48,057 bases of DNA, taken from positions 39,667-87,723 of the forward strand of contig CAJTSB010000006.1 of assembly GCA_910578825.1 (NCBI GenBank), read 5' to 3'. This document shows positions 1 to 7,955 of the stretch, one piece after another. Numbering within the stretch: the stretch's first letter is position 1; the number at the start of each line of letters is the position of its first letter. The position numbers and the translations under genes were made by a program. The notes under the pieces are model-generated. The model saw nothing but the letters and a program-made list of their open reading frames with translations. It ran no database searches and had not been told where the DNA came from. This stretch comes from an uncultured Lachnospiraceae bacterium. Its GTDB lineage: Bacteria; Bacillota; Clostridia; Lachnospirales; Lachnospiraceae.

Positions 1-915
1 AAATCCAAACAACAGAATCAGAGCCAGAATAATAAATCCCCAATTCCATCCCTGTGACAATGGATGCATTACGACAACCGCAATCCCTATTATCAGACTG
101 AGCAATGTAATCAGAAGGGAGCCGGCAAGCCGCACCTCATATCCCTTCTGCTCCTTTTTCTGACGGAGGTCTCTTAAGTATTCCGCCATCTGATTTCCAT
201 CATGTTCCGGCGCAATCATGCCAGGCTGCTGCTTTGCAATACTTTCATGGCTTTCCTTTTGCTGCTCCTGAAGCTGCTCGATATCTCTCTTAAGCAGCCC
301 TTCTTCTACGCGGAGCTTTTCTATTGCCTCCATGCGGAGCGCTTTCTGCTCCTCCAGATACTGCTCGGATTGTTTCTTTCTGTCTTTCAGACGCTTGCGG
401 GCGCCTGTCAGATCCACGTCGCCCTCGCCGCCCATAGACATATTTACAAAATAGTTCTGTAAGATCTCTGCAAATTCTTTCTTCGTCTCTACCTCCGCTT
501 GATGGATACAATATGTATTCTCGTAAGACGCCTTCTTCATGCCGCCAAGAAGCATCTCCAAATCTCCGTGCTCCACGGACAATTCCTCTCCATCCATCTC
601 ATTTGTCAGTTTTGCAGACTTCTCTTTATGGTAAAAATTCCGTTCCAGATAAAACGGTTTATCTCCCACCGTAAATTTCAATCCCCCTGCAAAAAAGGAA
701 TTGCCGTTCCATGGCTCGTACTTTTGATAATTGTCATTTTTCCCCGGTTTTCCCCGTTGTTTCTCCAGACCAAACAACATGCTTGTAATAAACCTCTGCA
801 TTGTAGACTTTCCGGTCTCGTTCTCTCCATAAATCACATTCAGTCCCGGAAGGGGGCGCATATTTATATTATGGAGTTTTCCAAAATTTTTAATCTGAAT
901 TTCTGTTATTTTCAT
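1..915 (-). CDS. yhaN: YhaN-like SMC/AAA ATPase, N-terminal part (runs off window)
   Basis: This is an open frame of 305 codons without a stop, continuing beyond base 1. It begins MKITEIQIKNFGKLHNINM and soon shows a Walker A motif, GENETGKST, typical of SMC/RecN-type ATPases. A long charged coiled coil follows (about residues 180-270). Just before the edge there are two hydrophobic segments; membrane-like segments inside the coiled coil are a feature of the B. subtilis YhaN family (COG4717). The start ATG overlaps the stop of the upstream nuclease gene by 4 bases (ATGA), so the two are translationally coupled. Family knowledge suggests a nuclease-associated ATPase acting on DNA near the membrane. 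A more distant SbcC-like assignment is possible, but the real sbcC is elsewhere in the window. Confidence 0.85.
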   Translation of the reverse strand, partial: MKITEIQIKNFGKLHNINMRPLPGLNVIYGENETGKSTMQRFITSMLFGLEKQRGKPGKNDNYQKYEPWNGNSFFAGGLKFTVGDKPFYLERNFYHKEKSAKLTNEMDGEELSVEHGDLEMLLGGMKKASYENTYCIHQAEVETKKEFAEILQNYFVNMSMGGEGDVDLTGARKRLKDRKKQSEQYLEEQKALRMEAIEKLRVEEGLLKRDIEQLQEQQKESHESIAKQQPGMIAPEHDGNQMAEYLRDLRQKKEQKGYEVRLAGSLLITLLSLIIGIAVVVMHPLSQGWNWGFIILALILLFGF

Positions 916-1958
916 TCTTCCATCAATGCCTCCACACCATAGTATAATGCTTTCTTTGTAATTTTATTCTGGGGCATCTCTTCCAAGGCCCGGATGTAAC
1001 GTCCTAATATCTGCTGTCCGTATTTCAGTTTCAGCTTTTCAAAATCATAATCCGCCTGACACAGATTGACGACTTTCACCACCCGGTCGATAGATTTCAT
1101 CCACGCAGTATCTACAGGATTTTCCTTATCGCAAAACCCACTGAGCGTAATCTTAAACTTCTGGTATGCCGGCGCGGCAAGGATATGTTTCCTCACATAC
1201 TCCTGAATGGCTCCCTGTGTAATCTCCGGCGTGATCTTCAATTTCAGGGAAATATACTCGCAATAATGCAACGGCTCAAACTGTACATGGCATACGTGCT
1301 CCTTAATCTCTCCCAGGAAATATCCGTGCTCTCCCACATCATTACAGTCAATCGGCTGCAGAGCTCCCGCCATCACCACTTTATCCTGCAAAATCTGCAT
1401 GGGTTTATGGATATGTCCAAATGCCACATAATCAAAACCCGCATCTGCAAAACTGCTGCTATGGAACGGAATATGTTTATCATCTCCGCCGTGTGCCAGC
1501 AAAATATTGCAAAAATCGCCATCTTTAGCCTTAATGCTGTCATATAACGGCTCCGAAATCTCCCTGTGCCAATAGCTGAACCCATAAACTCTCGTGTCCA
1601 GCCCTTCAAGCTCAATATAATCTATTTCCTCAGACCTGAGAAAATGAACGTTCTCCTCCCATCGGAATGTCCGGTAACTGGAAGAAGGCAACAAATAGTC
1701 ATGATTGCCGGCTATCATGACCACCTGTGTCTGCGGAATTCTGGAAAACTGGTAATTGACCTCTTTCAATTCCCGCACCAACGGCTGGCCGTGAAACAAA
1801 TCCCCTGCAATCAAAAGGAGCTGCACCTGCTCTTCCTTCGCCTTGTCAATGACCTCTGTAAAGGCCTGCCAGCTATGAAGTTCCCGCTCTTTTGCCCACT
1901 TTGTATCTCTGTCGGGTTTCGCTCCTAAATGTATATCGGCTATATGAATAAACTTCAT
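912..1958 (-). CDS. yhaO: YhaO-like DNA repair exonuclease (metallophosphoesterase), 348 aa
   Basis: This is a calcineurin-like metallophosphoesterase of the SbcD/Mre11 type. The ligand motifs are all visible: DIH (D8, H10), GD (D53), GNHD (N85, H86), a later HGGDD, and GHIH. It probably works with the ATPase encoded directly downstream, to which it is coupled by an ATGA overlap. The start at 1958 was chosen because AAGGAG lies 7 bases upstream and the protein then begins MKFIHIADIHLG as family members do; an in-frame ATG at 1982 would add eight basic residues. It is shorter than the second nuclease in the window (SbcD, 387 aa) and lacks a clear C-terminal capping extension, which fits the YhaO branch. 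Confidence 0.88.
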   Translation of the reverse strand: MKFIHIADIHLGAKPDRDTKWAKERELHSWQAFTEVIDKAKEEQVQLLLIAGDLFHGQPLVRELKEVNYQFSRIPQTQVVMIAGNHDYLLPSSSYRTFRWEENVHFLRSEEIDYIELEGLDTRVYGFSYWHREISEPLYDSIKAKDGDFCNILLAHGGDDKHIPFHSSSFADAGFDYVAFGHIHKPMQILQDKVVMAGALQPIDCNDVGEHGYFLGEIKEHVCHVQFEPLHYCEYISLKLKITPEITQGAIQEYVRKHILAAPAYQKFKITLSGFCDKENPVDTAWMKSIDRVVKVVNLCQADYDFEKLKLKYGQQILGRYIRALEEMPQNKITKKALYYGVEALMEE

Positions 1959-1999
1959 AAAATTTCTCCTTCGTATCTTCACAGAATGGTTACCTTTCT

Positions 2000-2028
2000 A
2001 TTTTACACTTATGGAGACAAATATACAA
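2000..2028 (-). promoter_or_regulatory. Promoter of the yhaO-yhaN operon
   Basis: On the minus strand the -35 TTGTAT (2028-2023) and the -10 TAAAAT (2005-2000) are separated by exactly 17 bp, about 40 bases before the yhaO start codon. It matches the housekeeping sigma-A pattern in 4/6 and 5/6 positions. The -35 is embedded in the palindrome at 2024-2041. Confidence 0.6.
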
Positions 2029-2041
2029 GAAATTTCTTGTA
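2024..2041. promoter_or_regulatory. 18-bp perfect palindrome (candidate operator) over the yhaO -35
   Basis: TACAAGAAATTTCTTGTA is perfectly self-complementary and overlaps the predicted -35 of yhaO. A dimeric repressor site is the simplest reading. It does not look like the usual Gram-positive LexA box (CGAAC-N4-GTTCG), so SOS control is not supported. Confidence 0.45.
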
Positions 2042-2091
2042 AAGCGTACTTCGAATAATTGGCATACAACGTTTCTGCCCGCAAGTAACAT

Positions 2092-2135
2092 TTGCATTTT
2101 CAGGGCAGAGCGATTATAATATTTTCGGAAATATT
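2092..2135 (+). promoter_or_regulatory. Promoter of the deacetylase gene with inverted repeat at the start site
   Basis: TTGCAT (2092-2097), a 17-bp spacer and a perfect TATAAT (2115-2120) precede the deacetylase start codon by about 60 bases. Immediately downstream is a perfect 7-bp inverted repeat, AATATTT (2118-2124), TCGG, AAATATT (2129-2135), sitting at the expected transcription start. It could be an operator or a 5' hairpin. Confidence 0.6.
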
Positions 2136-2177
2136 TCAGCAACACATTTGATACCCTACACGACAAGGAGAATTACC

Positions 2178-3200
2178 ATGAAGAAAAAAATTCCATTGCC
2201 CGCAGCCTTAAGCTGCATTCTGTTATTCATACTCTGCTGCGTATGTCTCGCATACGGCTGTTTCAGCCTGAGCCAGAGATGCAAAACACTTGAAGCGCAA
2301 GCCTCCCAGCTTGAGGAAGACAATTCCAGACTGGAGGACGATAACTCCAAACTGAACACGGAGCTGACCGACAGCACGGCGCAGTTAGAAGAAAAGGAAC
2401 ATTATCTGGCAGGCCAGAAAGAGTATATTTCTGAATTATCCGATCAGATTGACGCATTTACAGACGAAGATGATGACGATTCAGATTCGGACGACAGCGA
2501 TAATGATTGGGATTCAGACAATGGTGATGACGATACGGACATCAATACATATCCCAATCTCTATGCCGAGGGGCACAATCCCAAAGACGCCAAAAAAACC
2601 GTCTATCTCACATTTGACGACGGTCCCTCCGAGCTTACGCCACAGGTGCTGGATCTCCTGGACCGCTACAATGCAAAGGCGACATTCTTTGTTGTACAGA
2701 AAAACAACGAAGACTGTGAAGAATATTTATCCGAAATTGTAGAGCGCGGACATACGCTCGGCCTTCATTCTTACAGCCATAACTATAGTCTGATTTACTC
2801 CTCCAAAGACGCTTTCTTAAGCGACTATGAGGAAGTATATGACTGGGTTGTGGACAAAACAGGCTACACGCCATCACTGTTTCGTTTTCCCGGCGGCAGC
2901 AACAACGGCTCCTCTTATGTTGTAAGTGGAATTATTGATGAAATGCAAGAGCGCGGATTCCAGTATTTTGACTGGAATGTCAGCTCCGGAGATGGCAGCG
3001 AACTCACCACGACGGAAAATATCATAGATAATATCTGCAGCAATGTAAAAAATGTTCACAATCCCGTGGTGCTGATGCATGACGGAAGGGGAAAACATGC
3101 CACGCTGGCAGCTCTCCCCTCCGTTTTGAAATATCTGTCAGATAACGGATATGAATTTCTTCCATTAGATAAAAACGTAGAACCGGTACACTATCGCTAA
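2178..3200 (+). CDS. Membrane-anchored NodB-type polysaccharide deacetylase, 340 aa
   Basis: The protein has an N-terminal membrane anchor (about residues 8-30), a coiled coil (35-92), a very acidic Asp/Ser linker (95-121) and a C-terminal NodB deacetylase domain (about 138-335). All five catalytic motifs are visible: TFDDGP (145-150), HSYSH (197-201, metal ligands), RFPGGSN, DWN and LMHDG. It should remove N-acetyl groups from peptidoglycan or another surface glycan outside the membrane, as PgdA-type enzymes do; the true substrate is not shown. The start at 2178 has AAGGAG 7 bases upstream, and an earlier in-frame ATG at 2148 would disrupt the signal anchor. It is transcribed alone and is convergent with spoVT, only 24 bases away. 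Confidence 0.88.
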   Translation: MKKKIPLPAALSCILLFILCCVCLAYGCFSLSQRCKTLEAQASQLEEDNSRLEDDNSKLNTELTDSTAQLEEKEHYLAGQKEYISELSDQIDAFTDEDDDDSDSDDSDNDWDSDNGDDDTDINTYPNLYAEGHNPKDAKKTVYLTFDDGPSELTPQVLDLLDRYNAKATFFVVQKNNEDCEEYLSEIVERGHTLGLHSYSHNYSLIYSSKDAFLSDYEEVYDWVVDKTGYTPSLFRFPGGSNNGSSYVVSGIIDEMQERGFQYFDWNVSSGDGSELTTTENIIDNICSNVKNVHNPVVLMHDGRGKHATLAALPSVLKYLSDNGYEFLPLDKNVEPVHYR

Positions 3201-3224
3201 CTTACAGCGGAAGACAGAGGGCGC

Positions 3225-3773
3225 TTACTGCTCCATCTGTTTTCCGAGAAATCCGGCTGCTACTTTTGCCATCTTGCTCTCCGCCTCTCCGATGGCTCCT
3301 CCATCTTCTTTGTTATACATTACCACAGAGCCAATGGCGTCTCCCTCGCAGATGATGGTGGATACCACCTGGGACTGAAAATCCCCCGAATCATCCAGCG
3401 TAATCTTGACAAATCCCTTTTCGTTTTTGCGGGCACAGAATGTCTCGCGGTCTGTTATCACATTCTCCAACTGCTTGCTGATGGGCTTGCCGTCAAATTC
3501 TTTTTTCCCGCTGCCCGCCGCAGCCACGACATGATCCCTGTCTGTAATACATACCAGACAGCCGCTGGTCTGCGCAAGGCTTTCTGCATACATCCCCGCA
3601 AACTGCCCAAGCTCTCCGATGGGAGAATACTTTTTCAGTATAATTTCCCCCTCACGGTCCGTAAAAATTTCCAGCGGATCTCCTTCACGAATCCGCAGCG
3701 TACGCCGAATCTCTTTCGGCACAACTACCCTTCCCAGATCATCTATTCTTCGAACAATTCCTGTTGCTTTCAT
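3225..3773 (-). CDS. spoVT: Stage V sporulation protein T (AbrB-family regulator), 182 aa
   Basis: Residues 1-50, beginning MKATGIVRRIDDLGRVVVPK, are an AbrB-type swapped-hairpin DNA-binding domain nearly identical to B. subtilis SpoVT. The rest (about 55-180) fits the GAF-like C-terminal domain and ends AAGFLGKQMEQ, as in that protein. In Bacillus it adjusts sigma-G genes in the forespore, so it points to a sporulating host. The start at 3773 matches the family, with GGAGG 8 bases upstream. The frame stays open further upstream to an ATG at 3839, through the leader hairpin, so a longer N-terminus is formally possible but unlikely. Confidence 0.93.
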   Translation of the reverse strand: MKATGIVRRIDDLGRVVVPKEIRRTLRIREGDPLEIFTDREGEIILKKYSPIGELGQFAGMYAESLAQTSGCLVCITDRDHVVAAAGSGKKEFDGKPISKQLENVITDRETFCARKNEKGFVKITLDDSGDFQSQVVSTIICEGDAIGSVVMYNKEDGGAIGEAESKMAKVAAGFLGKQMEQ

Positions 3774-3780
3774 AAAAAAT

Positions 3781-3836
3781 CCTCCATTTACAAATTCTCT
3801 TATCTTTTCATCGATACTAGTATCTGTAAATGGAGG
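3781..3836 (-). promoter_or_regulatory. spoVT leader hairpin that masks its ribosome binding site
   Basis: A perfect 12-bp inverted repeat, CCTCCATTTACA at 3781-3792 and TGTAAATGGAGG at 3825-3836, brackets a 32-base loop. In the spoVT transcript the downstream arm contains the GGAGG Shine-Dalgarno sequence, and the upstream arm is its exact complement. The loop holds a second perfect palindrome, GATACTAGTATC (3813-3824). Translation of spoVT could therefore be gated by opening this stem. Confidence 0.6.
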
Positions 3837-3880
3837 CATTTTATACCTTAGATTTTTCAACTAAAAAGATTGCCTTCGCC

Positions 3881-4660
3881 TTATTCAAAGAACGATACCA
3901 GAGACGAAACACGCTCCGTAATCTCTGCCACTGACTTCTCAATATCCGTATAAACACCCGTAGACTGTGAGGATAAATCCTGCATGTTCTTTGCAACTAC
4001 CGCAAATCCTGCGCCTGCCTCCCCGCTGCGTGCAGCCTCAATACTCGCATTCAGCGACAGAATATTCTGTTTCTTGGCAATCGCCTTTAAGTGGCTGATA
4101 TTATCGTTAATGGTCTGAATCAGCTCATTGGCCTGCTCCACACCTTCCTGCACGCCACCCAGGCGCGTAGCATTCGTATGTTTAAAATATTCCAGATTTA
4201 CAAGCTGGTTCACTATCACGCCTAACAAAGCCGCGGATGCCCGAATCTTAGATTCCGTGCTAACGGTAACCTTACGCAATGCCTGAATATACTCCTCCGG
4301 ATTGATGCCTAATTCTACCGCTGTCTGACGGAACTTATCTTCATCCGGTTCCGAAGGCAATACCTGCCCGCCGATAACAGCGCCTACCTTCTCATCATTA
4401 ATCATAATATCAACAGAAAAATCCATCAGTCCCGCATGGCAGAAATATGTACCGGTACACTCATTGTCACATTTTACGCACCGCCTTGCCCCTTCCTGGC
4501 TGCCCCTGGTATATTTCATACAAAAATCAGTAAAATTACTGCCCTCTGTAAGATACTCCCCATCCATTCCAACTGCAATTGCTGCCAATCCTGTCGCATT
4601 GGAGAAATCATCCTGAATCTTCTGCAGTTTTGATATATCCATAAACTCTTTTAATTCCAT
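3881..4660 (-). CDS. Cytoplasmic PocR sensor / short MCP signalling protein, 259 aa
   Basis: Residues 8-160 resemble the PocR ligand-binding domain, with the characteristic cysteine cluster C47, C61, C64, C68, C74. The C-terminus (about 175-255) holds the methyl-accepting chemotaxis hairpin tip, including NILSLNASIEAARSGEAGAG and FAVVA. No membrane segment and no HAMP domain are present, and the methylation helices are too short for an ordinary receptor. It is likely a soluble input to a CheA/CheW array, or a signalling protein that borrowed the coiled coil. ATG at 4660 follows a purine-rich AAAGGAAAAGGG; a TTG at 4684 is less likely. It lies 77 bases after the polyphosphate kinase gene and may share its promoter. 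Confidence 0.82.
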   Translation of the reverse strand: MELKEFMDISKLQKIQDDFSNATGLAAIAVGMDGEYLTEGSNFTDFCMKYTRGSQEGARRCVKCDNECTGTYFCHAGLMDFSVDIMINDEKVGAVIGGQVLPSEPDEDKFRQTAVELGINPEEYIQALRKVTVSTESKIRASAALLGVIVNQLVNLEYFKHTNATRLGGVQEGVEQANELIQTINDNISHLKAIAKKQNILSLNASIEAARSGEAGAGFAVVAKNMQDLSSQSTGVYTDIEKSVAEITERVSSLVSFFE

Positions 4661-4737
4661 GATACACCCTTTTCCTTTCGTCAATCCTTGCCAAGCCCTT
4701 ATGATTTCTCCGCACTTGTTCGGATTCTCATGCCTTA

Positions 4738-6207
4738 TTAGTTCAATGCCTTTTCAATTTCTTCAATTACAATTCTGAGCGCCTTAATCCTCGCATACTT
4801 CTTATCATTGGATTCCAGTACATGCCATGGGGCATAAGAGGTATTTGTCTTTTTCATCATTTCATTGACGGCATCCTCGTACAAATCCCATTTCTCCCGG
4901 TTGCGCCAGTCCTCATCCGTAATCTTCCAACGTTTTGCCGGATTGTCCTGCCGGTCGTTAAAACGCTCCAGCTGAACCTCCTTGTCGATCTGTACCCAGA
5001 ACTTGATAATCACCGCGCCCCAGTCCGATAATTCCTTCTCAAACTCATTGATTTCATTATAAGCGCGCCGCCAGTCATTCTCTGTACAGAACCCTTCCAA
5101 ACGCTCCACCATAACCCTTCCGTACCAGGTGCGGTCAAAAATCGCAATATGTCCTGTCTTGGGAAGACGCGTCCAGAAACGCCACAGATAATGTCTTGCC
5201 TTCTCATGGGGCTCCGGACTCGCAATCGGCTGCACCTCATATCCTCTTGGATCCAGCGCCCCGGTAATCCGCTTAATGTTCCCGCCTTTGCCGGCTGCAT
5301 CCCAGCCCTCATAGGCAATAATCACCGGTATCTTCTTACGGTAAATCTCATTGTGCAGCTTTCTGAGTTTGTCCTGCAATTCCTGTAACTCCCGCTTATA
5401 TGCATCGTCTGCAATCGTCTTATCTAACGGAACATCTGCAAGTTTGGGGATTTTCTCTAACGGAAATACGTTCTGCAAAAGCGGTACGGCAAGCGTACTG
5501 TTCTGCAATGCAGTCTCAATTCCGCTCGCCAATGTCTCAAGCACCTGCAGCTGCGCCCACTTCCGGCTCTGTGCATCCACAATATACCACGGAGAAGTCG
5601 ATACATTTGTATCATCCAGATATTGATCGTACACCTTCAGGCATTTATCATAATGTTCATTCTGCCACACATCATTGTTGCTTACACGCCAGCGTGTGCT
5701 GGGATCTTTATCCAGCTCCTTAATTCGGCTCTTCTGCTCTTTTTTGCTGATGTGGAAGAAAAACTTCATAACCAGATATCCATTATCTGTCAACTGGCGT
5801 TCAAAACGCTTAACGCTGTCAATTCGTTTCTTATATTCCTTTTCTTTCAATGCCCCGTGCAGGCTCTCCCTTGTTACCTCGTCCATCCAGCCCGAATCCA
5901 GAAAACAGAATTTGCCAGCCTCAGGAATCTTTACAAAATAGCGGTACAAAAACGGTTTCCGCCGCTCCTCTTCGGTAGGAACATCCATCGTCGCAACCTT
6001 GAAAAACCTTGGATCAATATTCGTGATAATCTTGCCGAGCGTGCTGCCTTTGCCTGCGGTTCCCCAGCCTTCAAACAATACCAGCACCGGAAGTTTACGA
6101 TCCTTTATCTGCATCTGTAAAACATTCATCTTATCCTTTGCCGCTTCCAGCCGTTCATCCAGCTCCTGAGCATCCGGTTTCTCCTGTCCCTTCCAGTTCT
6201 TCAGCAT
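4738..6207 (-). CDS. pap: Polyphosphate:AMP phosphotransferase (tandem PPK2 domains), 489 aa
   Basis: Two PPK2-type P-loop kinase domains are fused. The first has Walker A GWGTAGKGS (47-55) and the degenerate second motif FLDSGWMDEV. The second (from about residue 300) has GWDAAGKGG and a canonical Walker B/lid, FDRTWYGR. The architecture is that of class II PPK2 enzymes, which transfer phosphate from polyphosphate to AMP, giving ADP. By family precedent the C-terminal domain should be catalytic, and the weaker motifs in the first domain fit that. The start at 6207 has GGAGGAGAAGG directly upstream. It is transcribed from its own strong promoter. Confidence 0.88.
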   Translation of the reverse strand: MLKNWKGQEKPDAQELDERLEAAKDKMNVLQMQIKDRKLPVLVLFEGWGTAGKGSTLGKIITNIDPRFFKVATMDVPTEEERRKPFLYRYFVKIPEAGKFCFLDSGWMDEVTRESLHGALKEKEYKKRIDSVKRFERQLTDNGYLVMKFFFHISKKEQKSRIKELDKDPSTRWRVSNNDVWQNEHYDKCLKVYDQYLDDTNVSTSPWYIVDAQSRKWAQLQVLETLASGIETALQNSTLAVPLLQNVFPLEKIPKLADVPLDKTIADDAYKRELQELQDKLRKLHNEIYRKKIPVIIAYEGWDAAGKGGNIKRITGALDPRGYEVQPIASPEPHEKARHYLWRFWTRLPKTGHIAIFDRTWYGRVMVERLEGFCTENDWRRAYNEINEFEKELSDWGAVIIKFWVQIDKEVQLERFNDRQDNPAKRWKITDEDWRNREKWDLYEDAVNEMMKKTNTSYAPWHVLESNDKKYARIKALRIVIEEIEKALN

Positions 6208-6245
6208 ACCTTCTCCTCCTTCCACGTTTCATAACCATCCCCTCT

Positions 6246-6265
6246 AAGACGCCCCGCAGCGTCTT
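6246..6265 (-). other. Stem-loop in the leader of the polyphosphate kinase mRNA
   Basis: A perfect 7-bp stem, AAGACGC (6246-6252) and GCGTCTT (6259-6265), with a 6-base loop lies between the promoter and the start codon. Its role is unknown. It has no following T-tract, so it is not a terminator. Confidence 0.4.
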
Positions 6266-6304
6266 TCATCTGTTTTCCACCCATTTTCATTTTCTTTTCA
6301 GATA

Positions 6305-6333
6305 ATTTTAACATATTCCCGGTAACATTTCAA
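6305..6333 (-). promoter_or_regulatory. Promoter of the polyphosphate kinase gene
   Basis: Minus strand: -35 TTGAAA (6333-6328), 17-bp spacer ending in TGT, -10 TAAAAT (6310-6305). Both hexamers match sigma-A consensus in at least 4/6 positions. It leaves a leader of roughly 90 bases. Confidence 0.65.
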
Positions 6334-6406
6334 TTTATTCAGAACCTTTCTTTGCATTTTCGGCAAAAAATTTCTGCCATTTTACCGACAAAGAGCCGCC
6401 TGTTTA

Positions 6407-6664
6407 TCAACGCAACAGCAGCCGGTAAATGACAAATGAAATAATAATGCCGATAATGCTTGCAATATTGATCTTAATTGTCAATCCCAGCGTCAGTACA
6501 AAAACGCCCAAATCCAATACCATAGGGCTTGTAATCCCAAACACCTTCCCATAATCCAACCAGCTAAGCGACGGAATTCCACTGCAATAACTGCCGATAA
6601 CCGTTCCAATGACAAGACCAATCAACATCACGAATATGATAATCCATGAACTTTTACTCTTCAA
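6407..6664 (-). CDS. DUF4321 family small membrane protein, 85 aa
   Basis: This small hydrophobic protein has an N-terminal membrane helix (about 8-27), a conserved-looking central region containing IPSLSWLDYGKVFGI, and a second hydrophobic stretch with two close helices (about 48-84). That pattern is the DUF4321 family of Firmicutes, whose function is unknown. The start codon is TTG at 6664, supported by AGGAGG with a 7-base spacer; no in-frame ATG fits. Confidence 0.72.
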   Translation of the reverse strand: MKSKSSWIIIFVMLIGLVIGTVIGSYCSGIPSLSWLDYGKVFGITSPMVLDLGVFVLTLGLTIKINIASIIGIIISFVIYRLLLR

Positions 6665-6741
6665 TCCCTTTTCCTCCTGTTGTTCCTTAATCGTTATGGT
6701 TTCTATCCATACTTAAACACATATTTCATTTTAGAACAAGT

Positions 6742-6780
6742 AAAACGGAAAATCAAGGAATATCCCTGACTTTCCGTTTT
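6742..6780. terminator. Bidirectional intrinsic terminator after the five-gene transport operon
   Basis: AAAACGGAAA (6742-6751) pairs with TTTCCGTTTT (6771-6780), and the stem extends inward through wobble pairs. Both strands end in T-rich tracts. The stop codon of the FtsX-like gene (6753-6755) lies inside the stem, so the last codons double as terminator. Confidence 0.75.
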
Positions 6781-7955
6781 TTGCATAACACAATCCGTCT
6801 TATTACAAGCAGCGCCGGCAGCAGTAATACTTCCGACAAAACACCGAATCCCGCAACTTTAACAAAACCATCCATCCATGTACGATCCATATTCGTCTTC
6901 GGCATCTGTGCCAGGAGCCGCAGAGCCTCGTTTTTCTCCTTCCACAGCGTACTCCAGAAAGAAAAATCGGACCAGCGGGTGGGAATATATTCATCCGGAA
7001 TCTGTACCTGATGTTTCAGAAACATACAAAAACCGATAAGAAACATAACCGCCAGAACTGCTATTCCCGCCTTCCGGAGCTGATGTTCCTGTTTCCGGAA
7101 CTGACGATACAGTTCCCACCCTATACACAGGCATACAGTTATCGGAACAAGCAGCATACAAAGTCCGCTCATCCCTTGCAGCAGCTCCAAATCCATGAGT
7201 TTTGCAGACACATCATAACGGTTGTTCCATTCAGAATATAGCTCCTGCACCGTTTTGCCCGTCGGTTTGACCAGGGTAATCCGGTTCAGAACATTTTTTT
7301 TCGGTTCCACCCCCGCTTCCGGCTCCGTACCTGTTTCCGATTCCGTACCTGTTTCCGATTCCATTCCTGCTGCCGGTTTTGTCTGCCCGGTATCTGCAAG
7401 GATTGCAAATATTTGCTTATTTCCCGGGATTATCCCTCTTATCGTATAATCTTTCCCATCGCAGGTAATCTTCTGCCCCGCCACGTCAACGCTGCCAAAC
7501 AGCTCCCATGCCGTTTTCTCGTCCACCAGACATCCATCGGTATCTTCCCTGTCCAGCATACGGCAGTCTTCAAACACTAATTCCGGGTTTCCGCAAAGCA
7601 GGATCTCGTCTGCCTGTACGTTCCTCTCCAAATCCTGATTGACAATCAAAACTCCATCCTTCTGTCCCCAGATGCAGAATTCCGACAAAAGCTCCGACCT
7701 GTTTCCCTTCTGCTGCGCATCCGTTTGGCCAATTTCCATTTCCGCTGCATCCTGCGAATACTTTTCCCAGCCCTTCTCTATCTCCTGCCGCATGGACTCC
7801 GCCTCCTGATTGCTGATTGGCTGCTCTAAACAGAACATGGCGCGCTGTTTCACAGAACCCAATGCCCCATCAGCAGCAAACGACAGACAGGACAGGAAAA
7901 TCACAAAGCCCACAACGACGATTGCCGCCACATATTTCACATATGTTTTTGTCAT
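6753..7955 (-). CDS. FtsX/MacB-like membrane protein without ATPase domain, 400 aa
   Basis: The layout resembles a MacB-type permease: one N-terminal membrane helix (about 8-27), a large extracytoplasmic region (about 30-255), and further helices at about 260-282, 295-313 and 370-392. The soluble part has MacB-like features such as VDEKTAWELFGS and a GxxYTIRGII stretch. MacB proteins usually carry an N-terminal ABC ATPase; here it is missing and no gene nearby supplies it. A low-complexity Glu/Thr segment (ESETGT repeats) interrupts the domain. The start codon abuts the stop of the HlyD-like gene (TAG directly followed by ATG), and AGGAGG lies 12 bases upstream. Family assignment is moderately sure; the substrate is unknown. 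Confidence 0.65.
   Translation of the reverse strand: MTKTYVKYVAAIVVVGFVIFLSCLSFAADGALGSVKQRAMFCLEQPISNQEAESMRQEIEKGWEKYSQDAAEMEIGQTDAQQKGNRSELLSEFCIWGQKDGVLIVNQDLERNVQADEILLCGNPELVFEDCRMLDREDTDGCLVDEKTAWELFGSVDVAGQKITCDGKDYTIRGIIPGNKQIFAILADTGQTKPAAGMESETGTESETGTEPEAGVEPKKNVLNRITLVKPTGKTVQELYSEWNNRYDVSAKLMDLELLQGMSGLCMLLVPITVCLCIGWELYRQFRKQEHQLRKAGIAVLAVMFLIGFCMFLKHQVQIPDEYIPTRWSDFSFWSTLWKEKNEALRLLAQMPKTNMDRTWMDGFVKVAGFGVLSEVLLLPALLVIRRIVLCKKRKVRDIP
7324..7359. repeat. Perfect 18-bp tandem duplication inside the FtsX-like gene
   Basis: Two identical in-frame 18-bp units (7324-7341 and 7342-7359) encode the repeated ESETGT in the extracytoplasmic region. A site like this can expand or contract by slippage without shifting the frame. 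Confidence 0.8.

Noticed and set aside
3825..3880. Sigma-G type promoter for spoVT
   Set aside because: No convincing pair of sigma-G hexamers with proper spacing was found; only a weak TATAAA without a good -35 is visible.
5623..6120. Long plus-strand open frames opposite the polyphosphate kinase gene
   Set aside because: They are shadows of a conserved minus-strand coding region and lack ribosome binding sites.
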